Source: Procambarus clarkii
Lineage: Eukaryota; Arthropoda; Malacostraca; Decapoda; Cambaridae
DNA length: 64,000 nucleotides
NCBI RefSeq assembly: GCF_040958095.1
Contig: NC_091227.1
Span: forward strand, 21,315,512 to 21,379,511
Direction: 5' to 3'
Shown here: in pieces, positions 54,601 through 63,400 of the stretch
Layout: every line of letters begins with the position of its first letter
Position numbering within the stretch: position 1 is the stretch's first letter
The notes under the pieces: generated by a model
Told to the model about the DNA's origin: nothing
The model's database searches: none
What the model saw: only the letters and a program-made list of their open reading frames with translations
Translations under genes and position numbers: made by a program

Positions 54601-55656
54601 GTAATATAAGTTATCAGGCACAAATTCATCCTTGACATACGGCAGGAGAAAGTCTACATGGAAGGATCCAGTGAACATAAAACTAAGATTAGGATGTAAA
54701 TATTACTGGCAATATGGTGCTGAAGTCTGTGAAAACTAAAAGGAATGTAAATAATGTAGTATACCGAACACTCACACGCTAGATCACTGTGTATTAGAGT
54801 GTACATTGATTGAACAACATGGAAATTAGGAAATTTGAGATGTACCACATCAAACTGAATGAATGTGTAATAATGGTAGGAAAGATAGTTTTTGCATGGA
54901 AGTAGTGATCTGTGCGTGCTTTCAAACCTAGTACTGATGATGTCCGTGAGAAGAGGACACATGCTGACTATTACTTCAAGAGTATATTTATTCTGATTTG
55001 CATGTTATCATAACGTTGAGAATGACAGTTTGAAAGACAATTCATAACGAAATCTGAAACATAATGGATGGCGGCAGATATACCTCTTTCCCTTATACTG
55101 CCCTTTTCCCTTCATCTTTCTCTTCTACAACCCTTTTCTATTTACATTTCCCTCCTTCTACCTGGATCATTTATCCTTCCCTTTTATCCCCCCCCTTCAT
55201 CCTTTTCCTTTCATTTGATCACTTTCAAATGGGACATTAAATGAACCCCAAGCCACACATGCCTCGTATGGGCCAGTAGGCTTTCCTGAAGTTACTTGTT
55301 ATGTAAATTGTCATCTATACTCCCGCGTTAATAAACATTCCATTCACTTAGGCTCTAGGAGACTCGAACCCTGGACCCCACTTGTGTGAGGCCGAAGCTC
55401 TATCGACAGAGCTATGGAGTAGTCTTAATAAGGAAAGTTTCCAGAAGCAGCATCCTTCTGCCAAAATTTCGAAAAGTCGAAAATTCCAGTTTTCGACTGG
55501 AATTCAAAAGACTCAAGTCCACGGCTTGCGTCTCCTAGAACCCAGGTGAACGGAATGACTTGTTATGTGTATATAACTCACCTGAGCATGTGTTGACAGG
55601 ACCACCAACACCGCCAGCAGCAGCAGCTGCAGTAGCGCTCTGAGCACCGCTTCCAT
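48484..55656 (-). CDS. Secreted protein with two six-cysteine knots and a long collagen domain
   Basis: Join on the minus strand of 55,656-55,582, 54,008-53,882, 52,974-52,681 and 51,626-48,484; 1,212 residues. Seen directly: a hydrophobic signal peptide (1-25, [13 protein letters not shown]); knot 1 at 31-61 with spacing C-x6-C-x5-C-x8-C-x6-CC; a Lys/Arg-rich linker (71-115); knot 2 at 137-166 with C-x6-C-x6-C-x7-C-x5-CC; Cys181 and Cys185 just before the rod; about 330 Gly-X-Y triplets (188-1186), rich in GPKGD; a tail with CSC and an acidic end. The Cys pattern is shared by beta-defensins and clip domains; the short third spacer favours the defensin/disulfide-knot type. Paired cysteines at both rod ends suggest a disulfide-linked extracellular trimer. 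There is no fibrillar C-propeptide, C1q or NC1 domain. A role in matrix or in pathogen binding is inference. Phases run 0, 1, 1 with GT-AG at all junctions. Confidence 0.85.
51990..52500. other. Intron 3 sequence, no other feature
   Basis: Unique-looking intronic DNA. Only a faint family F echo (GGTCCTTTCACGGACCATC) at 52,010-52,030. Confidence 0.5.
52505..52572 (-). repeat. Dispersed repeat family F in intron 3
   Basis: TTGACCAGACCACACACTAG, AAGTTGAAGGGACGACGACG and TTTCGGTCCGTCCTGGACCA are the reverse complement of the copy at 38,692. Confidence 0.75.
52681..52974 (-). CDS. Collagen-like gene exon 3 (basic linker and knot 2)
   Basis: After the acceptor ATTTCTTCAG, it encodes a linker with [19 protein letters not shown], a Gly/Arg stretch (ERGRGGG), then [15 protein letters not shown] and [15 protein letters not shown]. 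The last Cys codon of the CC pair is split by the intron (T|GTGAGT, with GT supplied by exon 4). Confidence 0.85.
53032..53067. repeat. Perfect 13-bp hairpin in intron 2
   Basis: AATCGAGAGGACG and CGTCCTCTCGATT flank a 10-base loop. On the minus strand it ends about 58 bases before the exon 3 acceptor. Confidence 0.8.
53280..53820. other. Intron 2 sequence, possible old interspersed repeat
   Basis: T-rich sequence. Phrases such as AATTCTGGGACTGGTCTAAC suggest an old repeat, but I cannot align it to another copy in the window. Confidence 0.35.
53882..54008 (-). CDS. Collagen-like gene exon 2 (six-cysteine knot 1)
   Basis: Follows the acceptor TTGTCTGTGCAG. It encodes [19 protein letters not shown] and onward to VCCINTPPQ. 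One exon, one domain. It ends in phase 1 before GTGAGG. Confidence 0.85.
54130..54250 (+). repeat. Dispersed repeat family F, diverged copy
   Basis: ATGACCCAACCCACACATAT, GTGACGATGTTTCAGTCTAC and CAGCTAATGTTATTGCGACA keep the order of the 48,385 and 38,692 copies. In intron 1. Confidence 0.5.
54480..54545 (-). repeat. Possible tRNA-derived SINE head
   Basis: The minus strand has GCGTTCAATCCCC, resembling a B box, 60 bases after AGTAAAGTGCTGGCTTCGC. Too diverged for a firm call. Confidence 0.3.
54640..54960 (+). mobile_element. LINE ORF2 C-terminal fragment with zinc-knuckle remnant
   Basis: Forward translation gives [20 protein letters not shown], then ECK, a stop, [16 protein letters not shown], then CNNGRKDSF. 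The CxxC..H....C pattern with (N/H)TLDH is the C-terminal knuckle of a class of crustacean LINEs. It lies in intron 1 of the collagen-like gene, opposite in orientation to it. Confidence 0.65.
55240..55315 (+). repeat. Short dispersed repeat (CCTCGTATGGGCCAGTAGGC)
   Basis: CCCCAAGCCACACATGCCTC, GTATGGGCCAGTAGGCTTTC. I associate this phrase with decapod interspersed repeats; no second copy is in the window. Confidence 0.35.
55340..55430 (-). mobile_element. tRNA-like SINE head
   Basis: The minus strand shows TAGCTCTGTCGATAGAGC, a good A box, and GGGTTCGAGTCTCC, a good B box, 33 bases apart. The D-arm and T-arm can form, but the anticodon loop is one base short and the acceptor stem is poor, so this is a tRNA-derived retroposon head, not a tRNA gene. 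Confidence 0.55.
55582..55656 (-). CDS. Collagen-like gene exon 1 (signal peptide)
   Basis: 25 codons starting [12 protein letters not shown] and ending STHAQ, exactly at a GTGAGT donor. Charge, hydrophobic core and a small-residue exit fit a cleavable signal peptide. Confidence 0.85.
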
Positions 55657-55659
55657 CTT

Positions 55660-55735
55660 CTTGGAACAGTACCGATGAGTGCCGCGCTCCGGTCATAATA
55701 TTGCCTTCAGGATCACCCGCGGCGCATGCGCACCA
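55660..55735 (-). promoter_or_regulatory. Putative promoter of the collagen-like gene
   Basis: Directly upstream of the start codon lies a short CpG-rich block containing the palindrome GCGCATGCGC at 55,722-55,731, a perfect NRF-1-type site, about 70 bases from the ATG. No TATA box is convincing. Confidence 0.4.
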
Positions 55736-55821
55736 CAAAGCAGCAGGTGTTTGTTTAACATGAAACGCGAAGGTAATTGACCTATGTGCTGAAAGCAGAT
55801 GTTCCGCCAAGCCGAAGTTAC

Positions 55822-55826
<5 letters not shown>

Positions 55827-55908
<82 letters not shown>
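55827..55908 (+). repeat. (AT)n microsatellite
   Basis: About 41 AT dinucleotides, the left flank of the first 390-bp element. Confidence 0.95.
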
Positions 55909-55911
<3 letters not shown>

Positions 55912-56295
55912 GTACCTAGTAGCCAGAACTCACTTCTCAGCCTACTATTCAAGGCCCGATTTGCCTAATAAGCCAAGTTTTCCTGAATTAATATATTTAC
56001 TATAATTTTTTTCTTATGAAATGATAAAGCAACCCTTTTCTCTATGTATGAGGTCAATTTTTTTTTATTGGAGTTAAAATTAACGTAGATATATGACCGA
56101 ACCTAACCAACCCTACCTAACCTAACCTAACCTATATTTATAGGTAAGGTTAGGTTAGGTAGCCAAAAAAAGCTAGGTTAGGTTAGGTTAGGTAGGTTAG
56201 GTAGACGAAAAAACATTAATTCATGAAAACTTGGCTTATTAGGCAAATCGGGCCTTGAATAGTAGGCTGAGAAGTGCGTTCTGGCTATTAGGTAC

Positions 56296-56298
<3 letters not shown>
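55909..56298. mobile_element. 390-bp MITE-like element with ~80-bp inverted repeats (copy 1)
   Basis: Starts GTCGTACCTAGTAGCCAGAA and ends with its near complement TTCTGGCTATTAGGTACGAC. The inverted repeats run about 80 bases with about three mismatches. The centre is itself palindromic (CCTAACCTAACCTAACC, TATATTTATA, GGTTAGGTTAGG). It is bounded by (AT)n on both sides, consistent with TA-targeted insertion. No coding capacity. Confidence 0.9.

Positions 56299-56328
<30 letters not shown>
56299..56328 (+). repeat. (AT)n microsatellite between the elements
   Basis: Fifteen AT dinucleotides separating the two 390-bp copies. Confidence 0.95.
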
Positions 56329-56331
<3 letters not shown>

Positions 56332-56715
56332 GTACCTAGTAGCCAGAACTCACTTCTCAGCCTACTATTCAAGGCCCGATTTGCCTAATAAGCCAAGTTT
56401 TCCTGAATTAATATATTTACTATAATTTTTTTCTTATGAAATGATAAAGCAACCCTTTTCTCTATGTATGAGGTCAATTTTTTTTTATTGGAGTTAAAAT
56501 TAACGTAGATATATGACTGAACCTAACCAACCCTACCTAACCTAACCTAACCTATATTTATAGGTAAGGTTAGGTTAGGTAGCCAAAAAAAGCTAGGTTA
56601 GGTTAGGTTAGGTAGGTTAGGTAGACGAAAAAACATTAATTCATGAAAACTTGGCTTATTAGGCAAATCGGGCCTTGAATAGTAGGCTGAGAAGTGCGTT
56701 CTGGCTATTAGGTAC

Positions 56716-56718
<3 letters not shown>
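56329..56718. mobile_element. 390-bp MITE-like element (copy 2)
   Basis: Same orientation and length as copy 1 at a period of 420 bases. I find one difference (C at 56,098 against T at 56,518). Confidence 0.92.

Positions 56719-56770
<52 letters not shown>
56719..56770 (+). repeat. (AT)n microsatellite
   Basis: About 26 AT dinucleotides to the right of copy 2. Confidence 0.95.
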
Positions 56771-56777
<7 letters not shown>

Positions 56778-57040
56778 AATATGACCGAAAGGGTAAGATT
56801 AATAATTCTAACACGAATCTTCTCAATATTTCTTACGTTCTTCTTCACTGTCGAGGGTAATTGATAAATTAACTCTCCAAAATTCATTCTTTTATTTCTG
56901 GTCTGACGCCGGAACGCGTTTCGTAATGCTTATTACATTTTCAAAGACTTTGTTTACACATAAAATTCATCATACTTATACTCGTTTTGGGTGATGTATA
57001 CCTCACCCAAAACGAGTATAAGTATGAATTTTTATATTAA
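56771..57040 (-). mobile_element. Penelope-like element terminal fragment (tentative)
   Basis: Contains, on the minus strand, a compact hammerhead-like fold (56,901-56,950) and next to it a 24-bp perfect stem (56,971-56,994 with 57,003-57,026, loop TGTATACC). Penelope-like retroelements are known to carry short-stem-III hammerheads in their terminal repeats. No reverse transcriptase is present here, so the family call is inference. Confidence 0.4.
56901..56950 (-). ncRNA. Hammerhead-ribozyme-like motif, probably decayed
   Basis: Minus strand: stem I strand GTCT, a degenerate core (TTGAAAA where CTGATGA is expected), stem II GTAAT-AAGC-ATTAC, the invariant GAAA, short stem III CGC/GCG around GTTCCG, then GTC and the stem I partner AGAC. 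All three helices can form; only the first core box departs from consensus. Confidence 0.4.
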
Positions 57041-57129
57041 AGAACTTCTTTCCAGAAGGAGTCAGTATCTGTTTTATTATTCCAATTAACTAAATGTATT
57101 TTTGCTAATTGGTATTCCTGCCTTAGCTA

Positions 57130-58330
57130 TTGTTTCTTGTGAAGCACCTCATGACTTTACAGACTGAAGAGATGTCTTTGCTCGGCTGCAACATATTAGT
57201 TGCAGACAAGAGAGTTTTTCTAATCTTTTATACTTTCAGGCAGCAGCCTCTGCTTCAGCTGTTGAAACACACGTAAGAGAAAACTTTGACATCGATGTCT
57301 CAAACTATATTCTTCATTTGTTGAAAGTAAGTTTATTGGTTCTTAATCCTTCAACTTTTGTTTCAAAGCGGTAGCTTAGCTGAGGTATGGTTTGGGTTCA
57401 AATAGTCATTAATATTGCAAATGAGCAGGTCAACATTGCAGGTAGGAAGCACAATCTCCTTTCAAAAATCCAATTGATCTAACAGAAGGAGACCACTAAG
57501 CAAATTTATCAATTTGTTTTACTTAGATAATATGTTGACTCTTTGTACTTTTTTCATCGGAAAACATTTTTTTCATGGGAAAAGAAGAATTTCAGCTGTG
57601 TGCCACATTTCACTTTCTCTCGTTTTTTTTTAAAGTGGCCTTCAATTCTCTCCACTGTTCAATTATTCGACCCACAATTGGTTGAAAAGCAGCCGCCTTG
57701 TTCAACAGTTAGCCGGTCATTTTTAGTGAACTTCACTGACTCATTTAACTGTTTATATTCAACTTGTTTAACATCACGGAGTGGCATACACATCTTATCT
57801 AAGTGAGTGATGGAAGTTTTGCTTCTAATCTTGCGTCAACTCCATTGTTAATTCCATTCATAACGCTCGCATTATCTGTTCCTAATCCAACAAGGTTCTT
57901 CAAGTCCAACTTTCTATTCGGTAATAATAATTTCATTCCGACTAAAGTACTCTCAGCATCACATTTCTCAAGGACAACCAGTCCAAGACATGTTGACACA
58001 ACTTTATACTGATTTTTACTATAGTAAACAATGGACACTCCTAATAACGTCTGAACTGAACTGTCAGTAGACTCCTCAAACAACAAACTGTACTGACTCT
58101 TGTATCATTAATCAACTCCTGCTCAAAATGGCTACACAAAACATTATGATATTACTGGTACAAATTCGGTAAACTCAATTAAAAACATGCAAGAGTCTAC
58201 TAAAACCAACTAGATTTACATCTAACATCTGAATTGCATTTTCTGAAATCCAGACATAACTAAAATCATCTTGATGTAAAACATCCTGATAGCCAATATT
58301 GTCACCTTCCCGCCCCATGTTTTCCTCCAC
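57130..58330 (-). pseudogene. hAT-superfamily transposase relic
   Basis: The best block (58,086-57,799) translates as FEESTDSSVQTLLGVSIVYY, then KYKVVSTCLGLV-like sequence, KNLVGLGTDNASVMNGINNG and RLEAKLPSL. It continues as VRCVCHSVMLNKL, then FQPIVGRIIEQWRELKATL near 57,640. The (D/E)ESTD and GTDNASVM motifs belong to the RNase-H-like core of hAT/ZBED-type transposases. Several stops and a frame shift lie downstream, and no terminal inverted repeats were found, so it is a dead DNA transposon or a domesticated copy that has decayed. Confidence 0.75.
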
Positions 58331-58339
58331 TCTATCACA

Positions 58340-59925
58340 ATGAAAGAGAATCAAAGTCAGGCGTGGACATATATACCCAGAGATGTGTACCCTATTTATC
58401 TCTGAGGACGTTGGGAGGGGGGGGAGGGGGAGTGATCTTGGTCGGCCAAACCACTTATTGTCTTAAATTTGTGTGTATTGCGAGAACATCTAGAGCCAGT
58501 CACTTTATTTTATCGCACTAGGATGTGATACTATTGAATTTGAGCTATTTATATAGAGGTAATAGTTAAGCTGATGTGCGGATGTTGTCATGATAATGAT
58601 TGTGATGAAGCCTAATGATGAGTGTTCAGTAAAACCAACAATGTCTGGCGCGACATGAGATAGTTTTTTTAGTTTATTTTCTTCAATAAACGTGAACACA
58701 CATTTTCAATGGTAACCAGTATAAATATTTTCTTCTGTCCTCCATGGGCAGGGTTAAAGCTCTGTTAGACAGCATACAGCGTAGTGAGTTAATGAGTACT
58801 CAACCATAGAATGTGATTAATGCAAGTTTACAAAGGTGAAATACAACTGTAACTTGCATACAATGCACACATATATGCATATATACATACATATACATAC
58901 ACACACATATATTTACTTCTCTCTTACTTTGTCAGGGTAAAATAGCTGATATAGAAACTAGTGCTAACTAGGATTCGTACATTCTCACCTGTGCTACAAA
59001 GAGGGTTACAGCAGCTACATTCTACAATGAGTTACTGAGGGCGGGGGGGGGGGGGGGGGAAGAAGAGTATGGGGGAAGAAATGACCAAGGTGTTAAAAAT
59101 TATTTTTACGAATCTTACAAGACCAGAAGGAAGGTTACTTATAAAACAAATAATGCCTCCATCACTCCTGGAACTTTGGTAAGGCTAATTGACTCAGGAG
59201 CAGACCAGTCAACTAATACCGAGTGTTAGAGAACTTTGATCTTTGAATACTTAATGGATGAATGGAATTCCTTTACATTTACTTCGTGAATTACAAGGGG
59301 AATATATTTATCCATAAAAATGCTCATACTCTCACAGGTTATGTCCAAAGCAATTCAGGCTCTAAGTCTCAGAATTAATTACGGGAAAATTTATAAAATA
59401 CACAGGACATTAATTAACAGTAACTTTATTTAATGCAAATTAATTCAACCCTAAGCTAGTGACATCCTATCCTTAGAAGCATGATAATGGAATACAAATT
59501 GTTCAGAAAACTCAAACAAATACTTTCATCAGTGCTCCTGCACAGGACATGTGGCCTGCTTGATCACCCCCCCCCCCCCCCCTCTCTAATCCCTATGCAC
59601 TCAGACCACACTGACGATCTTGTGCTCTCCATCCTTCAAGGTGGAGTCGTGGCTCCACCTCTCTCCTGGGTCTATACCCAATCAATTTGAACCAGGGGCA
59701 GAGTCTTCCCACAAGGTCAGGAGGCACTGACCCAGCTGAGGACTGTGAGGGGAACATGTGACCCACAGTCATACCCAGGTGGGTATGACTTATCTAGCTG
59801 CCTCCAGCAGTCAAGACGAAGGGAGAGGGGGAAACGGGAAGAAATAATAATAAGAAGGGGGGAAGAGGAAGGAGAGGCCTACTTGTTCAGCTGATCGTTA
59901 CAACAGGAATCAGAGAGAGAGAAAG
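58340..59925. other. No gene recognised
   Basis: Low-copy sequence with G runs at 58,414-58,433 and 59,042-59,059, a C run at 59,567-59,582 and a CATATACATACA tract at 58,868-58,912. Confidence 0.5.
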
Positions 59926-59959
59926 CGATTTGGGAGTGGATATAATTTCATCACTAACA

Positions 59960-60265
59960 CCAGAGGTACACATTGGCTGGTTGACATCGGCAACATATGG
60001 CTGTTGGCAAACATTATAACATCGCTTAGAAACCTAAATCAGGACTCTCTCTATGCAATCTACACAGCTTTTGTTAGACCAATACTAAAATATGCAACAT
60101 CGACTTGGAATCCATACCCTGTGAAGCATGGAAGCTAAAATTTTAAAAACGTATAGGTTTGCAACTAGATTAGTGCCAGAGCTCAAACGTTTAGGCTATG
60201 AGAATAGGCTGCAAAAACTGGACCTCGCAACCTTGGAGGATATATGTGCATTTGAAGAGAAGCAT
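59960..60265 (+). mobile_element. LINE ORF2 fragment (post-RT domain)
   Basis: Forward: YAIYTAFVRPILKYATSTWN at about 60,054, followed after frame changes by ATRLVPELKRLGYENRLQKL and DLATLED at 60,157-60,242. This is the segment (lyxxfVRPxLEYAxxxWnP .. QRxATrxVpxL..lxYexRLxxLxLxTLexRR) after the catalytic RT core of non-LTR elements. Diverged and broken. Confidence 0.75.
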
Positions 60266-60429
60266 TGGAGTAGAACTCCTATACCACAGCCAGAATTCAT
60301 GCGAGTAATGTGTGAAACCCTTACTTGGCTTCAGTGGAAGTCTACGGAGTCCCTTGAGGATTCAGTTGAATCCCAGGTTGCACTGTATTGCTTAACTGAC
60401 CCACTCTATCCTTCCTCATTATAGGACGC

Positions 60430-61415
60430 TGGTTGGACTTTGTACCTGAGTCGATCGTTCCGCAGTTGTTCGCATGAGTTAAACAAATGTTGAAAAGGCG
60501 CCACTTTTGAAGAAATGGGCTCAGGAGAAAGTCACTGAACCCTTAGCCCCCCCCCCCTTCCCATGCCTAAGCCACTGACTGAACCCTTCAGAGTCCCGGA
60601 TATCTTCAAGACTATTCTTTCCTTATCAGCAGAGCCTCTCCTCCACCTCTTCCTTCCCTTTCTTTCCTTGCTACAGTGTCAGTGTGGGAGTGTTAGCGTA
60701 GGATTGCCAGTGTGGGAGTATTAGCGTGGTATTGTCAGTGTGGGAGCTTAAATTTATTGCCCTATAACCACGTTAATTATTGTATCGCTATATTCATGAG
60801 ACCCTCCCTACAAATGATAGGTTGTAAATGTTGGGCATTAAGGACAACAATGGGTGTGACCAATGTACTGAAATTGAAAAATAATATGCATATGTTTTAT
60901 TTATGTAAACAGAAAGTTGTTCTTATAAACTGGGTTACAGACACTCTTTAAGCTTTATGCGGACCAAGCATTAGAGACGATTTAATAAGGGTTTTAATGT
61001 TTCATATTGACATAAAATGCAAGAAAGTTAAAAATACAATAATTATGCTACTTTGTGATTACATTTTTTGTGTGGATAGGCAAGCAGGAGGGTTCGTCAA
61101 TCTGGCCTCTTATAAATTACGTCTGAATTTGGCCGTTTGCCCGTATGGGCGAAAATGAAGGTAATTTGAAAATGAACTATAATTGAAATTAAATTTTGAT
61201 TTTTTTTCCAAAACAGCAAGTTAAAGATCCTCTGGTAGGTCAGGAGGGCAGTCCTAAGTTCTATTAGACCTTAGGTTTCAAAACGTCATGAAAACCTTTA
61301 ATTAAAAGTTTCATCTCTTAACCTAACCGAGTAAGCCGGAGGACTCAAAGCAAAAAACGGAACAGTACATCACTTTCGTGAGCCGATTTCATTTCAAATT
61401 AAGTCCATTTTTGGC
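60430..61415. other. No gene recognised
   Basis: AT-rich spacer. A GTGGGAGTGTTAGCGTAGGATTGCCA motif in about two units at 60,683-60,740 anticipates the repeat at 61,420. Confidence 0.5.
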
Positions 61416-61419
61416 CATA

Positions 61420-61620
61420 GTGTGGGAGTGTCAACGTGGGAGTGTCAGCGTAGGAATGTCAGCGTAGGAGTGTCAGCGAGGGAGTGTCAGTGTGGGAGTG
61501 CCAGTTGATAGTGTTAGCGTGAGAGTGTTTGCGTGGAACTCCATTAGTGTGGGGGGTGTTGCGAGGATGTGCTTGTGCGTGGGAGCGGTAACGTGGGTGT
61601 GCTTGAGTGAGCGTGTGTTG
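61420..61620 (+). repeat. 15-bp minisatellite (GTGGGAGTGTCAGC)
   Basis: Six good units of GTGGGAGTGTCAGCGT to 61,500, then decaying GTGAGAGTGTTTGCGTGG forms. Confidence 0.85.
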
Positions 61621-61624
61621 AGCT

Positions 61625-62325
61625 GGCATATTAGACAGTGGCAGCTGAACATTGTCTTATCGGTATTGCGTGATAAAACAGACATGATAACTTTGCGAGA
61701 GGAACGACCTCCCGCACGAGACAGCCTGTCCACGTCCTCTCTCGCGGACGACAATCTTGTTATAACAAGCACGTAAGACTGTCTACTACTTGCATCGGGA
61801 GTGAAGAAATGGTGGACGGGTGGAGCTAGGCTTCTTGGGCGGGGTAGGTTGGTTTGGCTGGTCCGAGACTGGGTGTTGCGGTGGGGTGGCCGCGTGACTA
61901 TGTGAAGCAAGGTATAGGCAGGAGACGGATTTATAATGCACTCACTGACGTATGCTTAAATTCTGTTTAGCATAAAATAGATAGTGAGAGCCCTGGTGCT
62001 CTGATAGAACATCTTTCACCTGTGGTGATATTAACCATTTTTTTGTTTAAAATATTTAAGTTTTTAATTCAAATCTAACCATATAAATATTCTGGTTGAG
62101 GATGTCGGTCAAAAATACTGAAATTATAATTTAACTTTGTAAACAATCAGCTCTGTTGTCCTTGCTTTAGCTCTATGCTCTCGATCTTAGGAGCGGCAGC
62201 TTCCCTCATAATTTTTTTATTAAAAAATCACAATTTTATCTTAGTCTTACATAAGGAATATTTATAATCAGTGGCAGCTTTTGGTAATGGAACGTCAACA
62301 GGATCAGGATGACGCAGCTGCCGAA
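61625..62325. other. No gene recognised
   Basis: Mixed spacer. CGACCTCCCGCACGAGACAG and neighbouring CG-rich sequence at 61,700-61,760 do not resolve into a gene. Confidence 0.5.
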
Positions 62326-62334
62326 TACCCGAGG

Positions 62335-62440
62335 AGTCCACAGGGGCGTCCAGGGGTCCTCCCTCAGGGGGCCCTCCCTCGGGGGGTCCTTCCTCGGGGG
62401 TCCTCACTCGGGGTATTCTCTACGGGGTCCTTCCTCGGGT
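62335..62440 (+). repeat. Imperfect GGGGGTCCTCCCTCG repeat
   Basis: Six to seven short units of CCTCGGGGGGTCCTT and related forms. Confidence 0.8.
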
Positions 62441-62994
62441 GTTGGCTTACTGTTTGATGTACCTCGTGTGGGAGAAGAGTTCAGGTTTAGAGCTTGAGTG
62501 GGAAGGTTCACCTGGTACGTATGGTATTGTGGAGCGTGTGTTATAGGAGGGGGGGAGGGGGGAGTAGTGAGCATGTGGAGGAAACAAGCCATTATTCATC
62601 CATCTGTCATCACCATTTACCGCCAGCCGGAACACCTGTATCGTCAGTAGTGAGACAAACGTTGACACATAGAGTAAGAGATTTAGTCATACTGCTGAGT
62701 GAGGAGGTACTAACTCATCCTTTCTATGAGTTGTTTGTGATCTTGCTTGTGGCTTACATTCAGGCGGCCAGTCAGGTCCCATATGTTGTTCTCGTGACTA
62801 ACAGTGCGTCATCACTACGAGTGTCAAGACCTCTATGTTTAGCTTCGACTGCGGCGAGGAGTAGCGTGAGAGATCAAATAATTGACAACACATTTATTTA
62901 TATGTGCATGTCCGTTGTCTGGGCGCCTAGACTAGGACATCTGTGTGTCTGTGTTGCATTCTGTAATTATCTACAAAACATCGAACAGTGGATT

Positions 62995-63186
62995 TCTTTC
63001 TCGGCTCACACTCGGGGATCCAGGGTTCGATTACCGGGCGGGAGAGGAATGATTGGGCACGTGTCCTTTCACGTAATGCCTCTGTTCACCTAGCAGTACA
63101 TAGGTAAGCGGGAGTTAAGGAACTATTGAGGGGTTGCATCCTGGGGAGGGTCAGTAGTGCGGCCTTAACAGGACATCGATACAGGC

Positions 63187-63190
<4 letters not shown>
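62995..63190 (+). mobile_element. tRNA-headed SINE family G (copy 2)
   Basis: B box GGTTCGATTACC at about 63,022, then GGGAGAGGAATGATTGGGCA, CCTTTCACGTAATGCCTC, CACCTAGCAGTACATAGGTA, GGGGTTGCATCCTGGGG and GGACATCGATACAGGCCC, ending in an (AT)n tail. The A box region is weak. Confidence 0.7.

Positions 63191-63251
<61 letters not shown>
63191..63251 (+). repeat. (AT)n microsatellite at the SINE tail
   Basis: About 30 AT dinucleotides directly following the SINE. Confidence 0.95.
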
Positions 63252-63253
<2 letters not shown>

Positions 63254-63308
63254 TTCTGGGGTGTGAGTTTTCAGTTGCATATAGTCCTGGGGACCATTCA
63301 GGCTTGTT

Positions 63309-63310
<2 letters not shown>

Positions 63311-63399
<89 letters not shown>
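63311..63399 (+). repeat. (AT)n microsatellite
   Basis: About 44 AT dinucleotides. Confidence 0.95.
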
Positions 63400-63400
<1 letters not shown>

